Positions 25,987-34,618 of a stretch of DNA of 64,000 nucleotides are shown here, piece by piece. Below the pieces are notes generated by a model. That model saw nothing but the letters and a program-made list of their open reading frames with translations, did not search any database and was not told where the DNA came from. Each line of letters starts with the position of its first letter. Positions within the stretch are counted from its first letter, which is position 1. Source of the DNA: Pseudomonas sp. GM41(2012) (GTDB lineage: Bacteria; Pseudomonadota; Gammaproteobacteria; Pseudomonadales; Pseudomonadaceae); the NCBI RefSeq assembly GCF_000282315.2, contig NZ_AKJN02000008.1, positions 248,001 to 312,000 on the forward strand. The letters are read 5' to 3'. The position numbers and the translations under genes were made by a program.

Positions 25987-26808
25987 TCAATAAAACATCG
26001 ACCGCGACTCTTCCAGATCGCGGCACATCGCCTCGTTCTCCGGATCAATCCCCAGCTTTTTGAACGCCGGCACGCTGAATACGTCGATACGGGCGAGGGG
26101 ATGATCGGTGTCCTTGTGGCAATACAGGCTGGCCACTTGCACCAGATCGACATAGTCGACCCGCTCGGACTGTCGATTGAAGTCCAGATAAAGCCCCGGC
26201 ACCTGTACCAGCATCTCCGGAAACTCCCAGACCCTGAGCAGTTTGTCGCCGAGCAGTGGATGAATGTGATCGATCACATGGTTGAGGCTGACCGGGTCAG
26301 CCAGCAGTTCATAGTGATCTTCGGCGTAGGTCAGGATCGGCAACACACCGATCTGATGCACCAGTCCGCCAAGGGCTGCCTGGTCGGGCTTGAGTTGCGT
26401 GTACCGGCGGCACAATGCATAGCTGATCCCGGCGATTTCCAGGCTTTTGCGCCAGACATCGCGCATTTTCTGTTCCACCACCTCGGAGCGGGCGTTGAAA
26501 ATCTGTTCCATGACCAGACCGATGGCCAGGTTGCTGCTGTAATTGACGCCCAATCGAGTGATTGCAGTGTGCAGGTCAGTGACTTCCTGGGTCGCGCGCA
26601 ACAGCGGGCTATTGACCACTTTGATCAGACGCGCCGACAGCGCGGTATCGCGGCCGATCACTTTGCTCAGGGTGCTGACACTGATTTCCGGGTCTTCGGC
26701 GGCCTTGCGAATCTGCAGGGCCACTTCCGGTAACGTTGGCAGAACCAGGTCATCGTTATCGATGGCCTCAACCAAATCCTGTTGGACCTTTTCCGCCAGC
26801 TCGCTCAT
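25987..26808 (-). CDS. HDOD domain protein
   Basis: A 273-aa protein consisting mainly of one HDOD domain (about 20-215): LPTLPEVALQIRKAAEDPEISVSTLSKVIGRDTALSARLIKVVNS, then GLVHQIGVLPILTYA. The metal-binding His-Asp of true HD phosphohydrolases is not evident, as is normal for HDOD. Such proteins act in signalling networks of motility, biofilm or stress. The specific partner is unknown. Confidence 0.88.
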   Translation of the reverse strand: MSELAEKVQQDLVEAIDNDDLVLPTLPEVALQIRKAAEDPEISVSTLSKVIGRDTALSARLIKVVNSPLLRATQEVTDLHTAITRLGVNYSSNLAIGLVMEQIFNARSEVVEQKMRDVWRKSLEIAGISYALCRRYTQLKPDQAALGGLVHQIGVLPILTYAEDHYELLADPVSLNHVIDHIHPLLGDKLLRVWEFPEMLVQVPGLYLDFNRQSERVDYVDLVQVASLYCHKDTDHPLARIDVFSVPAFKKLGIDPENEAMCRDLEESRSMFY

Positions 26809-26842
26809 TTCGTTTCTCTAGGTATTGCGACAAATGCTGCTG

Positions 26843-27784
26843 TTAACGCTGGATTTCGCGATCGCGATCCAGTTCGTAAGGCAGGTCGAGCAGGTGCAGG
26901 GCTGGCCCTTCGAGCGCGCCCAGATGGATATCACCCCCGTCCGCTGCTTCGGCTTGCAGCACGGCCAGGAGTTCAATGTTTTGCCCGGCGTTGGCGGCCA
27001 GCACCACTTCGCCGATAGAGCTGCCGTGGGTAGGGGAAAACAATGGTGTGCCCGGTTCAGGCAACTCGTTGGCATCCAGTGTCAGGCGATACAAGCGGCG
27101 CTTGAGTTTGCCCAGGTACTGCATGCGCGCAACGATTTCCTGGCCGGTGTAGCAACCTTTCTTGAAGCTCACGCCACCTACGGCTTGCAGATTGAGCATC
27201 TGCGGGATGAACAGTTCGCGAGTGCTCGGCATGACCTGACCGATCCCTGCGCGGATCTGGCCCAACAGCCATTGATTCAGATCGCCTTCGGCCAACACAG
27301 CGGACAGCTTGCCCTTGATAAGGTCGGCCTGGTCGGCGGCGACCCAGAGTTCGGCGCGGTCCGGCGAGACGCGAATGGCGATCAAGCCGTCATTGCGCGC
27401 GACACTGTCGGTGTCAGCCGGAAGATCAAGGCCGAGGCTGATCAGTGCCGCATCGCCGTGGTCGATGCCGAAGCGGACCCAGGCTGCACTTTCATCGGTC
27501 AGTTTGGACTTGGAAAACACCGCGTACTTTTTCAGGTCCGCCAGTTGCGGTTCCAGCAGTTCGGTGGCCATGGCCATCAGAACGCCGTCGCCTTCCAGCA
27601 GGATGCGGAAACTCGACTGCATCCGGCCCTTCTGCGTGCAGCGGGCGCCGAGGCTGGCCTGGGTGTCACTCAGGTAATTGAGGTTGCAGGTCAATTGGCC
27701 TTGCAGGAATTTGCCGGCATCCGCGCCGCGTACTGCGAGAACGCCTTCGTGAGACAGGGTGCAGAAAAAAGCAGAATCGGCCAT
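26843..27784 (-). CDS. ygfZ: Folate-binding YgfZ (GcvT-like) Fe-S maintenance protein
   Basis: A 313-aa protein of the COG0354 family. The diagnostic motif KGCYTGQEIVARMQYLGKLKR lies near residues 202-222. It supports repair or assembly of certain Fe-S enzymes through a tetrahydrofolate-dependent mechanism. It is divergent from sdhE, with the same local order as in P. aeruginosa (ygfZ, sdhE, ygfX, nadB). Confidence 0.92.
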   Translation of the reverse strand: MADSAFFCTLSHEGVLAVRGADAGKFLQGQLTCNLNYLSDTQASLGARCTQKGRMQSSFRILLEGDGVLMAMATELLEPQLADLKKYAVFSKSKLTDESAAWVRFGIDHGDAALISLGLDLPADTDSVARNDGLIAIRVSPDRAELWVAADQADLIKGKLSAVLAEGDLNQWLLGQIRAGIGQVMPSTRELFIPQMLNLQAVGGVSFKKGCYTGQEIVARMQYLGKLKRRLYRLTLDANELPEPGTPLFSPTHGSSIGEVVLAANAGQNIELLAVLQAEAADGGDIHLGALEGPALHLLDLPYELDRDREIQR

Positions 27785-27933
27785 GGGTCATCGCAGTGTA
27801 AAGAGTCTGGGGGACATCATAAGGGGGCGCTCTCGAAATGGGTAGTTCACAAAGGATCGTTGGTGGCCGACCAAAGCCGAGTGTTCGACTCCGCCTGGGG
27901 CTGTATACTTGCCGCCTATTTGAGGAGCGCTCC

Positions 27934-28188
27934 ATGGTCGAAGATGTTGAACTGAATCGCCTCTACTGGCACAGCCGCCGCGGCATGCTTGAGCTTGACG
28001 TGTTGCTGGTACCGTTCGTGAAAGAGGTCTATCCGCACCTCAATGATGTCGACCGCGATTGCTACCGCAAGCTGCTCGAATGCGAAGATCAGGACATGTT
28101 CGGCTGGTTCATGGAACGCGCCGAATCGGAAGATCCGGAGCTTCAGCGCATGGTTCGCATGATTCTGGATCGTGTCCAGCCCAAGTAA
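27934..28188 (+). CDS. sdhE: Succinate dehydrogenase flavinylation factor SdhE
   Basis: An 84-aa all-helical protein with the hallmark RGMLELD motif (SRRGMLELDVLL, about 15-26). It promotes covalent FAD attachment to SdhA/FrdA. The start MVEDVELNRLYW is fixed by GAGGAG at seven bases; longer in-frame starts lack a site. It overlaps the next gene by 17 bases. Confidence 0.95.
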   Translation: MVEDVELNRLYWHSRRGMLELDVLLVPFVKEVYPHLNDVDRDCYRKLLECEDQDMFGWFMERAESEDPELQRMVRMILDRVQPK

Positions 28189-28624
28189 TGCGTTCGAATG
28201 CCGCTGGCATGCCTCACGGCAATTGCTGGCGGCGTATCTTCTGGCCCAGCTGTTCGCGCTGGGTTCGCTGTGTCTTCTCTCTCTACCGGTCTGGGCCAGT
28301 CTGCTCGGCGCTTTTTGCTGTCTGGCTCACGGCGCTTGGGCGTTACCGCGTCAGATTCTGCTGACACACCCAAGGGCATTTCGCGGCTTGCGTCGCAATG
28401 CCGATGGCTGGCAGTTGTGGAATCAGGAGGACGGTTGGCAGTCGGTGCAGTTACGACCGGACAGCCTGGCGCTGCCGTTGCTCGTTGTGCTGCGTTTTCG
28501 ACTGCGAGACGAGCGGCGGGTCAGATCAATCTGCGTTCCCCGCGACTCGCAGGCGGCGGATCTGCACCGACGCCTGCGGGTTCGGCTCACGTTCAGTCGA
28601 CGTAGGTGGGCGGAACCAGAATAG
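28172..28624 (+). CDS. ygfX: YgfX/CptA family membrane protein
   Basis: A 150-aa protein with two adjacent TM helices (about 18-36 and 40-57), then a soluble domain FRGLRRNADGWQLWNQEDGWQSVQLRPDS. This is the layout of YgfX (CptA), the usual partner gene of sdhE. It begins with a GTG inside sdhE and overlaps the end of convergent nadB by 32 bases. Function is debated: CptA was proposed as toxin-like in E. coli, but linkage to SdhE/flavoprotein maturation is as likely. Confidence 0.8.
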   Translation: MSSPSNAFECRWHASRQLLAAYLLAQLFALGSLCLLSLPVWASLLGAFCCLAHGAWALPRQILLTHPRAFRGLRRNADGWQLWNQEDGWQSVQLRPDSLALPLLVVLRFRLRDERRVRSICVPRDSQAADLHRRLRVRLTFSRRRWAEPE

Positions 28625-30209
28625 TGTCCAGGGCAACCGGCAGCATGTTCGGATAGTCGAGGGTGTAATGCAGGCCGCGACTCTCCTTGCGTTCCATGGC
28701 TGACTGAATCATCAGCTCAGCCACTTGGGCCAGGTTACGCAGTTCGATCAAGTCCCGACTGACCTTGTAGTTGCTGTAGAACTCGTCGATTTCATCCAGC
28801 AACAGACGTACGCGGTGCTGTGCCCGTTGCAAGCGCTTGTTGGTGCGCACAATGCCGACGTAGTCCCACATGAATCGCCGCAGTTCGTCCCAGTTGTGCG
28901 CAATGATCACGTCCTCATCGGAGTCGGTGACCTGGCTCGCATCCCAGACGGGCAGGGCGGTTGGAATCGAAACCTGCGGCAGCTGCTCAAGAATGTCCGC
29001 CGCCGCGGAACGCGCGTAAACGAAACACTCGAGTAACGAGTTGCTGGCCATGCGGTTGGCACCGTGCAGGCCGGTGAAGCTGGTTTCGCCAATGGCATAG
29101 AGTCCCGGCACGTCGGTGCGACCCTGCTGATCGACCATCACGCCGCCACACGTGTAGTGCGCCGCCGGAACCACTGGAATCGGTTGCTTGGTGATGTCGA
29201 TGGAGAATTCGAGGCAGCGTTCGTACACCGTCGGGAAGTGAGTCTTGATGAACGCTTCCGGCTTGTGGCTGATGTCCAGATAGACACAATCGACGCCCAG
29301 GCGCTTCATTTCATGGTCGATGGCGCGGGCGACGATGTCCCGTGGCGCCAGCTCGGCGCGAGGGTCGAAGCGTTGCATGAAGCGTTCGCCGTTAGGCAGC
29401 TTCAGGTGTGCGCCTTCGCCGCGCAGGGCTTCGGTGATCAGGAAACTCTTGGCTTGCGGGTGATACAGGCAAGTGGGGTGGAACTGGTTGAACTCCAGAT
29501 TCGCCACCCGGCAGCCCGAACGCCAGGCCATGGCAATGCCATCACCGCAGGCGCCGTCGGGGTTGCTGGTATAGAGATAGACCTTTGCCGCGCCGCCCGA
29601 TGCGAGGATCACAAAGCGAGCGGCGTAGGTGTCGACTTCACCGGTCCCGCGATTGAGGACGTAGGCGCCGAGGCAGCGATCACCTTCAAGGCCCAGGCGC
29701 TTTTCGGTGATCAGGTCGACCGCGACCCGCTGCTCCAGCAGTTCGATGTTCGGTCGTTGCCTGGCCTTGTCGAGCAAGGTTCTGAAAATCGCTGCGCCCG
29801 TGGCATCGGCGGCATGGATGATGCGCCGATGGCTGTGACCGCCTTCGCGGGTCAGGTGGAACTCGAATCCGCCATCTTCGGTACCGGACTGTTCATCGCG
29901 GGTGAAGGGCACACCTTGGTCGATCAGCCATTGAATCGCCTCTTTACTGTGCTCGACGGTAAAGCGCACGGCGTCTTCGTGGCACAGGCCGCCGCCAGCA
30001 TTGAGGGTGTCATCGACATGTGATTCAACGGTGTCGGTGTCATCCAGGACGGCAGCGACGCCACCCTGGGCCCAGAAAGTCGAGCCATTGGCGAGGTCGC
30101 CTTTGCTCAGTACGGCGATGCGCAAATGACCGGGCAAGGTCAGCGCCAGGCTCAAGCCGGCAGCACCGCTGCCAATTACCAGAACATCGTGTTGAAACTG
30201 TTGGCTCAT
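28593..30209 (-). CDS. nadB: L-aspartate oxidase
   Basis: A 538-aa flavoenzyme that oxidises L-aspartate to iminoaspartate in de novo NAD synthesis. The FAD-binding DVLVIGSGAAGLSLALTL is near residues 8-25. The SDH/FRD-like catalytic region includes NGSTFWAQGGVAAVLD, HSHRRIIHAADATG, and the C-terminal LHGANRMASNSLLECFVYARSAA. The start MSQQFQHDVLV is preferred; the open frame extends 66 codons further without family similarity. It is divergent from algU. Confidence 0.96.
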   Translation of the reverse strand: MSQQFQHDVLVIGSGAAGLSLALTLPGHLRIAVLSKGDLANGSTFWAQGGVAAVLDDTDTVESHVDDTLNAGGGLCHEDAVRFTVEHSKEAIQWLIDQGVPFTRDEQSGTEDGGFEFHLTREGGHSHRRIIHAADATGAAIFRTLLDKARQRPNIELLEQRVAVDLITEKRLGLEGDRCLGAYVLNRGTGEVDTYAARFVILASGGAAKVYLYTSNPDGACGDGIAMAWRSGCRVANLEFNQFHPTCLYHPQAKSFLITEALRGEGAHLKLPNGERFMQRFDPRAELAPRDIVARAIDHEMKRLGVDCVYLDISHKPEAFIKTHFPTVYERCLEFSIDITKQPIPVVPAAHYTCGGVMVDQQGRTDVPGLYAIGETSFTGLHGANRMASNSLLECFVYARSAAADILEQLPQVSIPTALPVWDASQVTDSDEDVIIAHNWDELRRFMWDYVGIVRTNKRLQRAQHRVRLLLDEIDEFYSNYKVSRDLIELRNLAQVAELMIQSAMERKESRGLHYTLDYPNMLPVALDTILVPPTYVD

Positions 30210-30486
30210 TTCAGGATTCCGCTCAAAGCGACCCGGGTCGGGGTTGGCGCAAGACACCTGGATCGGCGAGTCAAGACAGCCACACAGCCCACTAGTATAT
30301 AGAGGGGGGGAGCGGCACAATAGCGAGCACACATGGCATTGTGAAACTACTGTGACGGAAAATACCTGACGCTTCGTCGGATGGTTTTTCGGCCGGTTCG
30401 GCGACAAGACGACTGTATCAGCGATTTAACAGTCTTTTTCTATTCACGGTTGCACAATGTCGGTCTTGCGCAGCTATAAATATTTG

Positions 30487-30513
30487 GAACTTTTGCCAAA
30501 GGCCCAAGATCAA
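30487..30513 (+). promoter_or_regulatory. AlgU-type promoter, distal
   Basis: GAACTT-N17-TCAA matches the GAACTT -35 box of extracytoplasmic sigma factor AlgU with a looser -10. It lies about 255 bases before the algU start codon. Confidence 0.55.
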
Positions 30514-30681
30514 TAGACCGTTGCCTGATTCAAGGGACAGTGTCGGCTTCAACGCGGGATCTGTGATTTGATCCTTGCGGGCGAATCCGATGACAAGATT
30601 ATTCGCGCAGCCGGGTTAACCCGCGCTGCGCTTTTCGTGCGTGCCAAATCAGAGCCCGCAGGAAACTTGCTTGGAGGGGGA

Positions 30682-30708
30682 GAACTTTTGCGAAAAGCCC
30701 GAGTCTAT
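30682..30708 (+). promoter_or_regulatory. AlgU-type promoter, proximal
   Basis: GAACTT-N16-TCTAT is a strong match to the AlgU/RpoE consensus GAACTT-N16-TCTGA. It lies about 60 bases before the algU ATG and supports autoregulation. Confidence 0.8.
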
Positions 30709-30767
30709 GTTTGCAAGTCTGGTTGTTTAGTTATGCAAGCCTCCTCCGAGCTTATCGAGGAGTGTTC

Positions 30768-31349
30768 ATGCTAACCCAGGAAGAGGATCAGCAGCTGGTC
30801 GAGCGCGTTCAACGCGGCGACAAGCGAGCTTTCGATCTGCTAGTGCTGAAATACCAGCACAAAATTCTCGGGTTGATCGTGCGTTTCGTGCACGACACCC
30901 ATGAAGCCCAGGATGTGGCGCAGGAAGCCTTTATCAAGGCGTACCGTGCACTTGGAAATTTTCGCGGAGACAGCGCGTTTTATACGTGGCTTTACCGCAT
31001 CGCCATCAACACGGCGAAAAACTATCTGGTTTCACGCGGCCGTCGGCCGCCGGATAGCGATGTCAGTTCCGAGGATGCAGAGTTCTACGATGGCGATCAT
31101 GGCCTCAAGGATCTCGAGTCGCCAGAACGTGCATTGCTGCGGGATGAGATCGAAGGCACCGTCCATCGAACCATTCAGCAACTGCCAGAAGATTTGCGTA
31201 CGGCCTTAACTTTACGTGAATTCGATGGTCTGAGTTACGAGGACATTGCGGCCGTCATGCAGTGTCCGGTGGGTACCGTGCGCTCCCGGATTTTCCGCGC
31301 TCGGGAAGCCATCGATAAAGCCCTGCAGCCGTTGTTGCAGGAAAACTGA
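30768..31349 (+). CDS. algU: RNA polymerase sigma factor AlgU (AlgT/RpoE)
   Basis: A 193-aa ECF sigma factor. Region 2 includes VLKYQHKILGLIVRFVHDTHEAQDVAQEAFIKAYRAL and WLYRIAINTAKNYLVSRGRR. Region 4 is LPEDLRTALTLREFDGLSYEDIAAVMQCPVGTVRSRIFRARE. It directs envelope-stress, alginate and osmotic genes and is held inactive by MucA. The start MLTQEEDQQL follows GAGGAG. It is first in an operon with mucA, mucB and probably mucD. Confidence 0.98.
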   Translation: MLTQEEDQQLVERVQRGDKRAFDLLVLKYQHKILGLIVRFVHDTHEAQDVAQEAFIKAYRALGNFRGDSAFYTWLYRIAINTAKNYLVSRGRRPPDSDVSSEDAEFYDGDHGLKDLESPERALLRDEIEGTVHRTIQQLPEDLRTALTLREFDGLSYEDIAAVMQCPVGTVRSRIFRAREAIDKALQPLLQEN

Positions 31350-31379
31350 GACAGCGGCGACAGCCAAGAGAGGAACGCC

Positions 31380-31967
31380 ATGAGTCGTGAAGCCCTGCAG
31401 GAATCGCTGTCCGCAGTGATGGATAACGAAGCGGACGAATTGGAATTGCGTCGGGTATTGAATGCCTTTGACGATGTAGAAACCCGTGATACCTGGGCTC
31501 GTTATCAAATCGCTCGGGCAGTTATGCACAAGGATTTGCTGCTTCCACGTCTGGATATCGCTGCGGCAGTCTCTGCTGCGCTGGCTGACGAAGCCGTACC
31601 TGCAAAAACCTCCCGTGGTCCATGGCGCAACCTGGGTCGTCTAGCGGTCGCTGCTTCGGTAACCCTCGCCGTACTGGCAGGTGTTCGTCTGTATAACCAG
31701 GACGAGATCGCTGGGGTCGAACTGGCTCAACAATCCAGTCAACCAGGTCTGGCCGTTCCTCAGGTCAAGGGTCCAGCTGTATTAGCAGGCTACAATGAGA
31801 GTTCGGAAGCCACTGGCCCTATGGCCAACGGCGTATTGCAAGGTCAGCCAGGCTGGCACGATCAGCGTCTGCCAGGCTATTTGCGCCAACATGCGCAGCA
31901 GGCTGCACTGAAAGGTACTGAGAGCGCTCTGCCTTACGCTCGTGCAGCAAGTCTGGAAAACCGTTAA
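31380..31967 (+). CDS. mucA: Anti-sigma factor MucA
   Basis: A 195-aa single-pass inner-membrane protein. The cytoplasmic anti-sigma domain comprises residues 1-80 (MSREALQESLSAVMDNEADELELRRVL), the TM segment lies about 85-103, and the rest is periplasmic. It binds AlgU and is cleaved by AlgW and MucP upon stress. The frame is intact and of normal length, so no mucoid-type truncation is present. The ATG follows GAGAGGAA. Confidence 0.97.
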   Translation: MSREALQESLSAVMDNEADELELRRVLNAFDDVETRDTWARYQIARAVMHKDLLLPRLDIAAAVSAALADEAVPAKTSRGPWRNLGRLAVAASVTLAVLAGVRLYNQDEIAGVELAQQSSQPGLAVPQVKGPAVLAGYNESSEATGPMANGVLQGQPGWHDQRLPGYLRQHAQQAALKGTESALPYARAASLENR

Positions 31968-31975
31968 GGAGGATC

Positions 31976-32932
31976 ATGCGCGCCATCCCTCTACTTACGC
32001 TTCTGCTCGGTGGCTGGTTTGTTGTTCCAGCCCATGCTGATGAAGCCCAGGACTGGTTGACCCGTCTGGGCCAAGCCGAGCAACAGCAAAGCTTTCACGG
32101 TACATTCGTCTACGAGCGTAACGGTAGTTTTTCTACCCACAACATCTGGCACCGCGTCCAGGATGGTAAGGTCCGCGAGCGTTTACTCCAGCTCGACGGC
32201 TCGGCACAGGAAGTCGTGCGCATTGATGGGCGTACTCAATGCGTCAGCGGCATTCTGATAGCAGGGCTTGGAGATTCCCCCAGCTCCGCTGCTCGTGCAC
32301 TCGATCCACAAAAGCTAAAGAATTGGTACGACCTTGCCGTCATTGGCAAGTCGCGTGTGGCCGGGCGTGCGGCAGTAATCGTTTCACTGACACCTCGCGA
32401 TCAACACCGCTACGGTTTTGAATTGCATCTGGATAAAGAAACCGGCCTGCCTCTCAAATCATTGCTTCTGAATGAACGAGGGCAGTTGCTGGAGCGATTC
32501 CAGTTCACGCAACTGGATACCGCCGATCTTCCCTCCGACAGCGACTTGCAGCCTAGTGCCGATTGCAAAACTATTGCCCTCGACAGTGACAAGGCTTCTG
32601 CAACCAAGGCCGCGCAAGTATGGCGTTCGGACTGGTTACCGCCTGGTTTCGAGCTGACCAGCAGTACCTCCCGCAAGGATCCAGAGACCAAAACCCAAGT
32701 CAACAGTCTGATGTATGACGATGGTCTGGCCCGTTTCTCGGTTTTCCTTGAGCCGTTGAATGGCGCAACAATTACTGACACTCGCACCCAGTTGGGGCCG
32801 ACCGTTGCAGTTTCCCGACGCTTGACTACCCCGCAAGGCGAGATGATGGTGACCGTGGTCGGTGAGATTCCGATTGGCACCGCTGAACGGATTGCGCTAT
32901 CCATGCGCAGCGACGCCACTGCAACCAAGTAG
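31976..32932 (+). CDS. mucB: Periplasmic AlgU regulator MucB (RseB)
   Basis: A 318-aa exported protein. The signal peptide IPLLTLLLGGWFVVPAHA is followed by DEAQDWLTRLGQAEQQQSFHGTFVYERNGSFSTHNIWHRV, the lipoprotein-localisation-like fold of RseB. It binds the periplasmic tail of MucA and protects it from AlgW. The gene follows mucA by eight bases with an AAGGAGG site. Confidence 0.96.
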   Translation: MRAIPLLTLLLGGWFVVPAHADEAQDWLTRLGQAEQQQSFHGTFVYERNGSFSTHNIWHRVQDGKVRERLLQLDGSAQEVVRIDGRTQCVSGILIAGLGDSPSSAARALDPQKLKNWYDLAVIGKSRVAGRAAVIVSLTPRDQHRYGFELHLDKETGLPLKSLLLNERGQLLERFQFTQLDTADLPSDSDLQPSADCKTIALDSDKASATKAAQVWRSDWLPPGFELTSSTSRKDPETKTQVNSLMYDDGLARFSVFLEPLNGATITDTRTQLGPTVAVSRRLTTPQGEMMVTVVGEIPIGTAERIALSMRSDATATK

Positions 32933-32998
32933 TGAGCTGAAATCGAAATGTTTGGTGAGCATTTCAACTTGCAAATATCCCCGATTTTTTCTATAGGT

Positions 32999-33063
32999 CA
33001 GAGCCTCTCGGCTCTGGCCTTGTTTGTTGTTCCCGGAACAAAAATACCGGCGTATCGTTCCCG
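32999..33063 (+). promoter_or_regulatory. Two hairpins in the mucB-mucD gap
   Basis: CAGAGCC-TCTC-GGCTCTG (32999-33016) is followed by a moderately T-rich stretch. Then CCGGAAC and GTTCCCGG form a second, longer-looped inverted repeat. They may attenuate readthrough to mucD or stabilise the mRNA end. There is no room here for a mucC gene. Confidence 0.45.
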
Positions 33064-33113
33064 GTGTTCCTTGCTCCATATCGCTTAACCATGCTCGTCG
33101 TAACGGGAGCCGT

Positions 33114-34541
33114 ATGTCGATACCACGCTTGAAGTCTTATCTCTCTATTTTTGCCACCGTGCTGGTGCTTGGTCAGGCGGTCGCTGTTCAAGCGGCTGAG
33201 TTGCCTGATTTCACTCAGTTGGTCGAGCAGGCCTCGCCCGCGGTGGTAAACATCAGTACTACGCAGAAACTGCCTGATCGCAAAGTGAGCGAGCAGATGC
33301 CCGACCTTGAAGGCTTGCCGCCCATGTTGCGCGAGTTCTTCGAACGCGGTATGCCGCCACAGCCGCGTACGCCCCGCGGTGATCGTCAACGTGAAGCCCA
33401 ATCCCTGGGGTCGGGTTTCATCATCTCGTCTGATGGCTACATCCTGACCAACAACCATGTGATTGCCGATGCAGACGAAATCCTCGTCCGCCTCGCTGAC
33501 CGCAGCGAATTGAAAGCCAAACTGGTTGGCACCGATCCGCGTTCCGACGTGGCTCTGCTGAAAATCGAAGGCAAGGATCTGCCGGTCCTCAAGCTCGGCA
33601 AATCCCAGGACCTGAAGGCCGGCCAATGGGTTGTGGCAATTGGCTCGCCATTTGGTTTCGACCATACCGTGACCCAAGGTATCGTCAGCGCCATCGGTCG
33701 CAGCCTGCCGAACGAAAACTATGTGCCGTTCATCCAGACTGACGTGCCGATCAACCCGGGTAACTCGGGTGGTCCGCTGTTCAACCTGGCGGGTGAAGTG
33801 GTCGGCATCAACTCGCAGATCTACACCCGTTCCGGCGGCTTCATGGGCGTGTCGTTCGCGATCCCGATCGACGTCGCCATGGACGTTTCCAATCAGCTCA
33901 AAAGCGGTGGCAAAGTTAGCCGTGGCTGGTTGGGGGTGGTGATTCAGGAAGTGAACAAGGACCTGGCCGAGTCGTTCGGTCTGGAGAAGCCAGCTGGCGC
34001 GCTGGTGGCTCAGATCCAGGATGACGGCCCGGCTGCCAAGGGTGGCCTGCAAGTCGGGGACGTGATCCTGAGCATGAATGGCCAACCGATCGTCATGTCC
34101 GCCGATCTGCCACACCTGGTGGGCGCGCTCAAGGCCGGCTCGAAAGCTGATCTGGAAGTGATTCGTGAAGGTAAGCGCAAGAATGTCGAGTTGACTGTCG
34201 GCGCTATCCCGGAAGAAGGCAAAGAGCTGGATGCGCTGCCGAAATCTACCACCGAGCGCAGCAGCAATCGGCTGGGTGTTTCCGTGGTCGAGCTGACGGA
34301 TGAACAGAAGAAAACCTACGACCTCAAAGGCGGCGTCGTGATCAAGGAAGTCCAGGACGGTCCTGCTTCTCTGATTGGCCTGCAGCCAGGCGATGTGATC
34401 ACTCACCTGAATAATCAGGCAATCGGTTCCACCAAGGAGTTCACGGATATCGCCAAGGCGCTGCCGAAGAACCGCTCGGTGTCGATGCGGGTTCTGCGTC
34501 AAGGTCGCGCCAGTTTCATCACCTTCAAACTGGCTGAATAA
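33114..34541 (+). CDS. mucD: DegP/HtrA-type serine protease MucD
   Basis: A 475-aa periplasmic protease-chaperone. The signal peptide ends at AVAVQAAELPDF. The trypsin-like domain has His in ILTNNHVI, Asp in DPRSDVALLKI and Ser in INPGNSGGPLF. Two PDZ domains follow: RGWLGVVIQEVN and RLGVSVVEL onward. It removes misfolded envelope proteins and damps AlgU activation. The start MSIPRLKSYL is chosen by GGGAG; the frame is open 30 codons upstream. An intrinsic terminator follows. Confidence 0.96.
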   Translation: MSIPRLKSYLSIFATVLVLGQAVAVQAAELPDFTQLVEQASPAVVNISTTQKLPDRKVSEQMPDLEGLPPMLREFFERGMPPQPRTPRGDRQREAQSLGSGFIISSDGYILTNNHVIADADEILVRLADRSELKAKLVGTDPRSDVALLKIEGKDLPVLKLGKSQDLKAGQWVVAIGSPFGFDHTVTQGIVSAIGRSLPNENYVPFIQTDVPINPGNSGGPLFNLAGEVVGINSQIYTRSGGFMGVSFAIPIDVAMDVSNQLKSGGKVSRGWLGVVIQEVNKDLAESFGLEKPAGALVAQIQDDGPAAKGGLQVGDVILSMNGQPIVMSADLPHLVGALKAGSKADLEVIREGKRKNVELTVGAIPEEGKELDALPKSTTERSSNRLGVSVVELTDEQKKTYDLKGGVVIKEVQDGPASLIGLQPGDVITHLNNQAIGSTKEFTDIAKALPKNRSVSMRVLRQGRASFITFKLAE

Positions 34542-34560
34542 TCCGGTTGTTGGCTGAATA

Positions 34561-34591
34561 AAAAACCGTCTCGAAAGAGGCGGTTTTTTTG
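34561..34591 (+). terminator. Intrinsic terminator after mucD
   Basis: AAACCGTCTC-GAAA-GAGGCGGTTT followed by Ts, placed between the convergent mucD and M48 protease genes. Confidence 0.92.
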
Positions 34592-34618
34592 TGCCTGTCA
34601 TTTTGTTTGAGAAGCAGA

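Larger units (their letters stand above)
30210..30767. promoter_or_regulatory. nadB-algU intergenic control region
   Basis: A 558-base gap holding the nadB promoter on the left and the algU leader on the right. Two AlgU-type promoters are annotated separately. I see no gene; a 68-codon frame across it lacks a ribosome-binding site. Confidence 0.7.

Noticed and set aside
30568..30774. 68-codon frame in the algU leader
   Set aside because: No ribosome-binding site or similarity; it overlaps the AlgU promoter and the start of algU.
32991..34601. 536-codon open frame on the minus strand
   Set aside because: Antisense to mucD, whose catalytic triad and PDZ domains are unmistakable.
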